Source: Alkaliphilus transvaalensis ATCC 700919 (lineage in GTDB: Bacteria; Bacillota; Clostridia; Peptostreptococcales; Natronincolaceae). Taken from it: DNA of 64,000 bases. A program made the position numbers and the translations under genes. Below, piece after piece: positions 55,970 through 64,000 of this stretch. The DNA lies in contig NZ_JHYF01000001.1 in assembly GCF_000621485.1 (NCBI RefSeq), forward strand, positions 1 to 64,000, in the 5' to 3' direction. The number at the start of each line of letters is the position of its first letter. The first letter of the stretch is position 1. The notes under the pieces were generated by a model. The model worked only from the letters and a program-made list of their open reading frames with translations, did no database searches and was not told the DNA's origin.

Positions 55970-56980
55970 ATGTTTAACGAAGCAGAAGACCGAATTATAT
56001 CAAGTCAACAAAGGGAAGAAGACCATGATGTAGAAGGTGGTTTAAGACCTCAATATTTAGACGATTATATGGGGCAAGAAAACGTAAAGGAAAGACTTAA
56101 AATATTTATCGAGGCAGCAAGACTCCGGAAAGAAGCCCTTGACCATGTTTTACTATATGGGCCTCCTGGGTTAGGGAAAACTACCCTTTCTCATATTATT
56201 GCCAACGAAATGAATGTGAATATTCGTATAACCTCTGGTCCCGCTATTGAAAGAGCAGGAGACCTAGCGGCTATCCTAACAAATCTTCAGGAAAATGATG
56301 TCCTTTTTATTGATGAGATCCATCGTCTAAATCGTGCTGTTGAGGAGATTCTTTATCCTGCCATGGAGGATTATGCTTTAGATATTATTATTGGGAAGGG
56401 TCCTAGTGCTAGGTCAATTCGCCTTGATCTGTCTAAATTTACACTAATTGGTGCTACCACAAGGGCAGGGCTATTAACTTCTCCTTTGAGGGATCGTTTT
56501 GGTGTAATTTGTAAGTTAGAGTTATATAATACAGAACAGTTAACCGATATTGTAGTTCGTTCTGCTAATATTTTGAAGGTGGAAATTGAAGAATTAGGCG
56601 CTAAAGAGATCGCCACAAGGTCAAGGGGGACCCCAAGAATAGCAAATCGATTATTAAAGCGGGTTAGGGATTATGCCCAAGTAAAAGCTAATGGGGTGAT
56701 CACGAAAGAAATTGCCTGTCAAGCATTAGAATTATTAGAAATAGATTACTTAGGCTTAGACAGTGTTGATAAGAAAATGATTAAAACCATGATTCAAAAC
56801 TTTAAGGGGGGACCGGTTGGGCTAGATACTTTATCAGCATCGACGGGTGAAGAAAGGAACACGATAGAGGATGTATATGAGCCATATCTTTTGCAACTTG
56901 GTTTTCTAAATAGAACACCAAGGGGGCGTGTCGTTACCGAAAAAGCCTATAAACACTTTAATATTCCATACGGGGAGTAG
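55970..56980 (+). CDS. ruvB: Holliday junction DNA helicase subunit RuvB
   Basis: AAA+ motor of branch migration, 336 residues. Walker [11 protein letters not shown], Walker [12 protein letters not shown], sensor 1 IGATTRAG, arginine finger region SPLRDRFGV and the C-terminal winged helix ([21 protein letters not shown]). Coupled closely to ruvA. Confidence 0.98.
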   Translation: MFNEAEDRIISSQQREEDHDVEGGLRPQYLDDYMGQENVKERLKIFIEAARLRKEALDHVLLYGPPGLGKTTLSHIIANEMNVNIRITSGPAIERAGDLAAILTNLQENDVLFIDEIHRLNRAVEEILYPAMEDYALDIIIGKGPSARSIRLDLSKFTLIGATTRAGLLTSPLRDRFGVICKLELYNTEQLTDIVVRSANILKVEIEELGAKEIATRSRGTPRIANRLLKRVRDYAQVKANGVITKEIACQALELLEIDYLGLDSVDKKMIKTMIQNFKGGPVGLDTLSASTGEERNTIEDVYEPYLLQLGFLNRTPRGRVVTEKAYKHFNIPYGE

Positions 56981-56988
56981 ATTAATAT

Positions 56989-57201
56989 ATGGATAACATA
57001 GGAAAGTTATTAATTATTGGTGGGATAGCTTTAGCCTTCATAGGGGGGCTATTGACAATAGGAGCAAGGTTTGGACTAGGTAAATTACCAGGTGATTTGT
57101 TTTTTCAAAAGGGAAACGTAACCTTCTATTTTCCAGTTGTATCTGGTATAATCATTAGTCTAGTACTTACATTAATTCTCAATTTAATTTTTAGGAAATA
57201 G
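56989..57201 (+). CDS. DUF2905 family small membrane protein
   Basis: 70 residues, two membrane segments separated by the conserved motif LGKLPGDLFFQKGNVTFYFP. Function unknown; regularly found just behind ruvB in Clostridia. No strong ribosome site is seen, so it may depend on coupling with ruvB eight bp upstream. Confidence 0.88.
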   Translation: MDNIGKLLIIGGIALAFIGGLLTIGARFGLGKLPGDLFFQKGNVTFYFPVVSGIIISLVLTLILNLIFRK

Positions 57202-57252
57202 CTACCATTCTAAAAGGATCTGAACCATCTACAGTTTAGGAGTGATTACGAG

Positions 57253-58892
57253 ATGAAAAGAGTTAAGATGTTTTTTGCAATATTATTAATGATAGGCATT
57301 TTAAGTCCCATCACCCAACCGAGTTATGGCAATCAATCAAAATTACCAGAAACAATAGAAATAGGACTATTTTTTAATGCCACAGCTAAGTCTACCTTAA
57401 ACATTAAAGCAGCCAATGGATTTCAAGTAAATCAACATAATGGAAGTAATAAAACCCAGTTGGTACTCTTTCCTAATACTGAAGTGATCCTAAGGAAAGA
57501 TGGGTATTACTTAGGTAGTGGTAATAACTTTGTAGAATATACTGGTCCAATACAAGAGCAAGTAGGTCAAAATCCCCTACAGGGCCCTTACCATGTTCAA
57601 ATTGGTGGTCAACATGCAAGTTTAGAGGATGCAAGAAAATTAATAGAGACACTAGGCCTTCAAGAAAAACCCTATTTAGTATATGAAGGTGGTTGGAAGG
57701 TGTTTGTTGGTTTATATATTGATCAAGCCACTAGTGAAAAAAGAGTTAGTGAAATAAAGACCCATACAGGGCAAGAGGCAACTGTAATTCCTCCTTCATC
57801 TACACGGGTACAGGTGATGGATCAACAAGGACAACCTTTATTTATGTTTGATTCTACGGCTAATATTTATTTTCAAGAGATACCAGATAAAGGACCTGTT
57901 CCATTAGTTGATGTCGAGGGCAAAAAATATAGAGGTGAAATAACAGCAAAGCGAGTAAGCGGTAATGATATGGTGATTGTTAATAAACTCCCTTTAGATG
58001 AGTATCTATATGGTGTGGTACCGAGGGAAATGTCGGCATCGTGGCCGATGGAAGCCCTAAAGGCCCAAGCAGTAACGGCAAGGGGGTTTGCTATAACAAC
58101 AATGGGCAAGTATAGGAATATTGGTTTCGATTTATGTAACACCACAAGTTCACAAGCCTATGCTGGCTATGATATTGAGCATGCAAGAACAAATCAGGCA
58201 GTAGATGAAACAAAGACCCTAATTTTAACCCATAATGGCCAACCGATTTCCCCCTTCTACCATTCCAACAGTGGTGGGCATACTGAAAATAGTGAAAATG
58301 TATGGACAGCTGCCCTACCCTATATTAGAGGAGTCAAGGATGATTATTCCCTTGACGCCCCAAATGGTAATTGGGTTGAAACTTTTACGAAGGCTGAAAT
58401 AAAAGAAGCATTACAGAAAAATGGTATCAATATAGGAGAGCCAGTTAATATTAGGGTAACGGAAAAGTCCGTTAACGGTCGGGTTTTAACCTTAACAGTA
58501 ACAGGAACAACAGGTAGCCATGATCTATCGAAGGAACGGGGACGAATCGTTTTTGGACTTAGAAGCACATGGTTTGACGTTGCCTTACAAGGTGGAGGAA
58601 GCGTAGCAGTTAAATCTGCAACCTCAGAGGGCCTAGTTAATCCGAAGGGTTCTTCTGTGATGACAGCAGACGGCCTAAAAGTCATTAATAATTCAACTAA
58701 TATCAAATTGTTTAATGGGCAAAACTATAAACAAGTAGAATCGGGACCAGAGGTTTTTGCATTTGAAGGAAAAGGCTGGGGGCACGGTTTAGGTATGAGT
58801 CAACATGGTGCTAGAAAAATGGCAGAATTGGGCCATAACTTTGAAGCAATATTAATGTATTATTATACAGGAGTAAAGGTGGAATCTAGATA

Positions 58893-58893
<1 letters not shown>
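57253..58893 (+). CDS. SpoIID/LytB domain protein with SPOR domain
   Basis: 546 residues: signal peptide (about 1-26), an N-terminal region of unknown type, a SPOR-like peptidoglycan-binding segment (about 115-180, [19 protein letters not shown]), and a SpoIID domain ([65 protein letters not shown]). SpoIID is a lytic transglycosylase that acts on denuded glycans in engulfment; this protein is a paralogue type. TAATG overlap with queA. Confidence 0.92.
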
Positions 58894-61050
<2,157 letters not shown>

Positions 61051-61162
61051 AATTAATACAAATTAAAGAAAATTTTAATATTTATTCTAAAGGATATTTT
61101 TAGAGAATGTTGAATAAGTTTAAAGAAGAGGACAAATTATCTGAGTAAAAGGAGGATGAAAG

Positions 61163-61432
61163 ATGGAACAATTTTATGGTTTAATAATACCTTTAGGTAT
61201 GTTAGCAGTTTTATATTTTATGATTATTAGACCTCAACAAAAAAAGGAAAAGAAAGTAAGAGAAATGCGTAATAGCATTAATGTTGGGGATGATGTAATT
61301 ACCATAGGTGGTATCTATGGGAAAATTACTAAAGTTAAAGATGATCAGATTACCATTGAAGTTGGTGCAGATAAAGCGAAGCTTGTTGTTGCTAGATGGG
61401 CAGTTGGTAGTAAGGTTGGTAAGGAAAGCTAA
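61163..61432 (+). CDS. yajC: Preprotein translocase subunit YajC
   Basis: 89-residue accessory membrane protein of the Sec translocon. One N-terminal membrane segment ending in the typical YFMIIRPQQKKEKK, then a beta-rich cytoplasmic part (VGDDVITIGGIYGKITKV). AAAGGAGGATG ribosome site. Follows tgt, a classic order. Confidence 0.95.
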   Translation: MEQFYGLIIPLGMLAVLYFMIIRPQQKKEKKVREMRNSINVGDDVITIGGIYGKITKVKDDQITIEVGADKAKLVVARWAVGSKVGKES

Positions 61433-61490
61433 GTAGTACATAATTATTTTAAATTAATTAAGAAATTTCCTCAATTGAGGAAAAGTTAGA

Positions 61491-61532
61491 TGTCTCAATC
61501 CCTAAGATAGTATAAGGGATTGAGACATTTTT
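61491..61532 (+). terminator. Terminator after yajC
   Basis: TGTCTCAATCCCT pairs with AGGGATTGAGACA, followed by TTTTT. A separate short palindrome (TTTCCTCAATTGAGGAAA, 61466-61483) lies before it. Confidence 0.85.
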
Positions 61533-61603
61533 AATGTTTTTCTCTGTCATATTTCCCATTCCTTAGCATATCTATAAAATAAGATTGCTGTGGGGGTGAA
61601 GGG

Positions 61604-62005
61604 ATGAAGGGAGCTAAAAAGAAGGTTGTTAAAAATAGTGGTCCTTTTAATATATGGACATATGGTAGAGGACTAGTAAGGGGATATGTCTTAGCGTTAA
61701 TGTTATTTTTACTAAGTGGGATCATCATTACCTATTCCAGTATAGGAGAAGGGAGTATTCCATTAGTATCATCAGTCATATCAATTTTAGGAGTTGCCTA
61801 TGCAGCCATTTATGTTGTAGCTAATATTGGGGCTAAGGGATGGTTACATGGAGCAGTAATCGGATTGGTCTTTATGTTGTTGTTAGTAATTCTAAGTAAA
61901 ATGTTCGTTACAGATTACGTAGTAGACAAATATGTTTCCTATAAATTACTAATTAGTATAGCTACTGGAAGTATTGGTGGTATGATTGGTATTAATATAA
62001 AATAA
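61604..62005 (+). CDS. TIGR04086 family membrane protein
   Basis: 133 residues with four membrane segments (YVLALMLFLLSGIIITY, VISILGVAYAAIYVVANIG, GAVIGLVFMLLLVIL and a Gly-rich last one) and the family start (GPFNIWTYGRGLVRGY). Function unknown; it sits before scfA in many Clostridia. Confidence 0.85.
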   Translation: MKGAKKKVVKNSGPFNIWTYGRGLVRGYVLALMLFLLSGIIITYSSIGEGSIPLVSSVISILGVAYAAIYVVANIGAKGWLHGAVIGLVFMLLLVILSKMFVTDYVVDKYVSYKLLISIATGSIGGMIGINIK

Positions 62006-62029
62006 TGGCTTTTTTTACAGGGTATTTTA

Positions 62030-62038
62030 TGGTATAAT
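62030..62038 (+). promoter_or_regulatory. Extended -10 promoter of scfA
   Basis: TGGTATAAT (TGn plus a perfect TATAAT at 62033-62038), 35 bp before the scfA start. No clear -35 box at 17 bp, as allowed for extended -10 promoters. Confidence 0.55.
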
Positions 62039-62072
62039 TTTTAAGAAATTATATCGGAAAGGGGACTAACAC

Positions 62073-62213
62073 ATGAAGCACATTAAAACACTTAGTGGAG
62101 CAACATTAGCCAACAGTGCTGCAAAGGGCGGATGTGGCGAATGCCAAACATCTTGTCAATCTGCATGTAAAACATCCTGTACTGTAGCAAATCAAGAATG
62201 TGAAAACAAATAA
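62073..62213 (+). CDS. scfA: SCIFF ribosomal peptide precursor (six cysteines in forty-five residues)
   Basis: 46-residue peptide with six cysteines at 21, 24, 28, 32, 36 and 43 (GCGECQTSCQSACKTSC). It is too short for usual gene callers. The leader MKHIKTLSGATLANSAAK matches the SCIFF family, a nearly universal Clostridia peptide. The radical SAM enzyme 125 bp downstream forms thioether (sactionine/ranthipeptide-type) links between Cys and Thr. GGAAAGGGG ribosome site. The natural role of the product is not known. Confidence 0.93.
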   Translation: MKHIKTLSGATLANSAAKGGCGECQTSCQSACKTSCTVANQECENK

Positions 62214-62237
62214 ATTTTAAAAAGATACATAGAGAAG

Positions 62238-62266
62238 GGCAGCAGTGTGTTTCACTGCTGTTTTTT
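62238..62266 (+). terminator. Terminator between scfA and scfB
   Basis: CAGCAGTG pairs with CACTGCTG around a five-base loop, followed by six T. It should make scfA mRNA more abundant than read-through into scfB. Confidence 0.85.
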
Positions 62267-62337
62267 CTTGATTGTTTCATAAAAATTATATAAAATGGTA
62301 GTGGTGGAGCATTTTATGGAAGGAGTACAAACGTAGC

Positions 62338-63696
62338 ATGATACATAAATTTAATCAAGGAAACAAAAATATTGTAATAGATGTCAATAGCGGTGCAGTT
62401 CATGTAGTAGACCCATTAGTTTATCGTATTTTAGATTTTTATCCAGAGAAGAATAATGAAGAAATCGTGGCATTACTAACAGGAGATTTTAAAGAAGAAG
62501 ACATCAAAGAGGCATTATCAGAAATTAAAGCTTTAGAAGAAGGAGGTCTTCTATTTACTGAAGAAAGATATTTAGACCATCCTAGTTTTAAAAATAAGAA
62601 GCCTGTTGTTAAGGCCCTATGCCTACATATTGCCCACGATTGCAATATAAGATGTAAATATTGCTTTGCATCTCAAGGAGATTTCAAAGGACAAAGATCC
62701 TTTATGAGTTTTGAAGTAGGTAAAAAGGCTATTGATTTTCTATTAGAAAACTCCGGAAAACGAAGAAATTTAGAAGTAGATTTCTTTGGTGGCGAACCTC
62801 TAATGAATTTTGATGTTGTGAAGGAAATCGTTGCGTATGGAAGGGAGAGAGAAAAGGAATTTAATAAAGAGATTCGTTTTACAATGACCACCAATGGTGT
62901 ATTATTGAATGATGAAAATATGAAATTTATCAATGATGAAATGCATAATGTAGTCCTCAGTATTGATGGACGAGAAGAGATAAATGATCATATGAGATAC
63001 ACAGTTAATGGACAAGGTACCTATGATGTGATTGTACCAAAACTATTAAAGATGGCAGAAATGAGGGGTCACAAAAACTATTATGTTCGTGGAACCTTTA
63101 CTAAATATAACTTAGACTTTTCAAATGATGTGCTTCATCTTGCAGACTTAGGCTTTAAAAATGTTTCGGTTGAGCCAGTTGTTGCAGCACCAGAGCACGA
63201 TTATGCCATTAGAGAAGAAGATTTACCAACTGTATTTGACCACTATGAAGCCTTAGCAGAGGAATACGTGAAAAGAACGAAGGAAGGAAATCCATTTTTA
63301 TTCTTCCATTTTATGATTGATCTTCAACAGGGGCCTTGTGTAATCAAACGTATTGTTGGTTGCGGAGCAGGGGCAGAGTATTTAGCAGTAACACCAGAGG
63401 GCGAACTATATCCATGCCACCAATTTGTTGGTAACCCAGACTTCATGATTGGAAATGTGATGGATCAATCATTAAATAAAGCAATGTACTATACCTTTGC
63501 TGATGCCCACGTATACAATAAGGATAAATGTAGTCAATGTTGGGCAAAGTTCTACTGTAGTGGTGGATGTCATGCCAACGCTTATCATTTCAATAACGAT
63601 ATTAACATTCCATATGATATTGGATGTGAGATGGAAAAGAAAAGAATCGAATCTGCCTTAATGATCCAGGCAAAATTAGCAGAGGAGGAAGAATAA
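62338..63696 (+). CDS. scfB: Thioether cross-link-forming SCIFF peptide maturase (radical SAM/SPASM)
   Basis: 452-residue radical SAM enzyme. N-terminal peptide-recognition (RRE-like) part of about 90 residues, the radical SAM cluster C102-x3-C106-x2-C109 (HDCNIRCKYCF), FFGGEPLMNF, TTNGVLLN, and a C-terminal SPASM domain binding two more [4Fe-4S] clusters (VGCGAGAEYLAV, YPCHQFVG, CSQCWAKFYCSGGCHANAY). It modifies ScfA. The stop overlaps the next start (TAATG). Confidence 0.96.
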   Translation: MIHKFNQGNKNIVIDVNSGAVHVVDPLVYRILDFYPEKNNEEIVALLTGDFKEEDIKEALSEIKALEEGGLLFTEERYLDHPSFKNKKPVVKALCLHIAHDCNIRCKYCFASQGDFKGQRSFMSFEVGKKAIDFLLENSGKRRNLEVDFFGGEPLMNFDVVKEIVAYGREREKEFNKEIRFTMTTNGVLLNDENMKFINDEMHNVVLSIDGREEINDHMRYTVNGQGTYDVIVPKLLKMAEMRGHKNYYVRGTFTKYNLDFSNDVLHLADLGFKNVSVEPVVAAPEHDYAIREEDLPTVFDHYEALAEEYVKRTKEGNPFLFFHFMIDLQQGPCVIKRIVGCGAGAEYLAVTPEGELYPCHQFVGNPDFMIGNVMDQSLNKAMYYTFADAHVYNKDKCSQCWAKFYCSGGCHANAYHFNNDINIPYDIGCEMEKKRIESALMIQAKLAEEEE

Positions 63697-64000
63697 TGTT
63701 GAAGAAGCTTAAGAATAAAAAGCCTGTAGTTGATGAAAGTTGTTTTATTGCAGAAACAGCTGACTTAATTGGTGAAATTTCCATCGGTGCTAATTCTAGT
63801 ATTTGGTATAAGGCTGTTCTTAGGGGCGATGTAAACAGCATTACAATTGGGGAAAATACCAATATCCAAGATAATACAGTAATTCATGTATCAGATGTTG
63901 ATCCAACCATAATTGGAAACAATGTAACTGTAGGTCATAGTTGCATCATTCATGGGACTAAAATAGGTAACAATGCCTTAATTGGAATGGGAGCAATTGT
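63696..64000 (+). CDS. Gamma-carbonic anhydrase family protein (3' partial)
   Basis: First 101 residues of a left-handed beta-helix protein of hexapeptide repeats (IGEISIGANSSIWYKAVLRGD, ITIGENTNIQDNTVIHV, IIGNNVTVGHSCIIHG), cut by the window end. The metal-ligand His residues in IHV and VGHSCIIHG are present. Members bind Zn/Fe and may hydrate CO2 or act as acyl-carrier-like structural proteins. GGAGGAAGA ribosome site; coupled to scfB by overlap. Confidence 0.9.
   Translation, partial: MLKKLKNKKPVVDESCFIAETADLIGEISIGANSSIWYKAVLRGDVNSITIGENTNIQDNTVIHVSDVDPTIIGNNVTVGHSCIIHGTKIGNNALIGMGAI

Noticed and set aside
61466-61483. TTTCCTCAATTGAGGAAA resembles two MITE ends back to back
   Set aside because: Only the terminal GAGGAAA is shared; the diagnostic next bases (TTGCATAAT) are missing. 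It is better taken as a short chance palindrome before the yajC terminator.

Overview
The window is a 64-kb piece of a low-GC, anaerobic, spore-forming Clostridia chromosome. Gene order and protein character suggest something close to Alkaliphilus, but this is an inference from gene content and no search was run. Evidence for the lifestyle: a T-box in front of leuS, an [FeFe] hydrogenase operon, rubrerythrin, an iron-sulfur L-serine dehydratase, a selenocysteine system, SCIFF peptide plus maturase, and sporulation-type proteins (BofC-like, SpoIID/LytB, GerMN).

Layout. 1-3.7 kb: tail of an unidentified gene, a prepilin peptidase (end of a pilus locus), a MITE-like element, then an FHA protein and PP2C phosphatase pair. 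4.3-8.4 kb: nadD-yqeK-LCP, a Ca2+/cation antiporter and rsfS. 8.4-12.4 kb: T-box leader, leuS, a YheO-type regulator and ridA in one tight operon. 12.4-16.6 kb: an accessory insertion, an AAA/ABC-type ATPase plus HNH nuclease pair (Septu-like defence candidate), bounded by a perfect 198-bp direct repeat made from the 3' half of an acetyltransferase gene. 17.2-23.3 kb: rubrerythrin operon and a four-gene NAD(P)-linked [FeFe] hydrogenase. 23.5-30.1 kb: SWIM/SNF2 helicase, sdaAB-sdaAA, dacF. 30.3-37.2 kb: ComEA-like protein, GH3 hexosaminidase, then selD (itself a selenoprotein with an in-frame UGA), selA, selB. 37.4-48 kb: two-component system, GerMN protein, MerR regulator, a lipoprotein flavin reductase, DUF4846 lipoprotein, DUF418 membrane protein, FosA-type enzyme, small membrane proteins. 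48-52 kb: second MITE, VOC dioxygenase, tRNA-Sec with a strong promoter, a dispersed repeat, a candidate small RNA, hom. 52-64 kb: small membrane proteins, bofC, ruvCAB, DUF2905, SpoIID-like, queA, tgt, yajC, a TIGR04086 membrane protein, scfA/scfB and the start of a gamma-carbonic anhydrase.

How genes work together: selD, selA, selB and tRNA-Sec form the whole set needed to make and insert selenocysteine (serS aside); the hnd-like operon couples H2 turnover to NAD(P)H; ruvABC process Holliday junctions while queA/tgt make queuosine tRNA; scfB builds thioether links in the 46-residue scfA peptide.

Most interesting signals: the ATPase-HNH cassette with its 198-bp duplication; a dispersed repeat (27 identical bases plus a related hairpin) found at the edge of that cassette and again after tRNA-Sec; a MITE family with 4-bp target duplications and an outward extended -10 motif; a promoter-hairpin unit upstream of hom that looks like a small RNA gene; and several short genes that ordinary ORF calling misses (scfA, selD 5' end, a 22-codon ORF coupled to a MerR gene). 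All functions are read from sequence and family knowledge.
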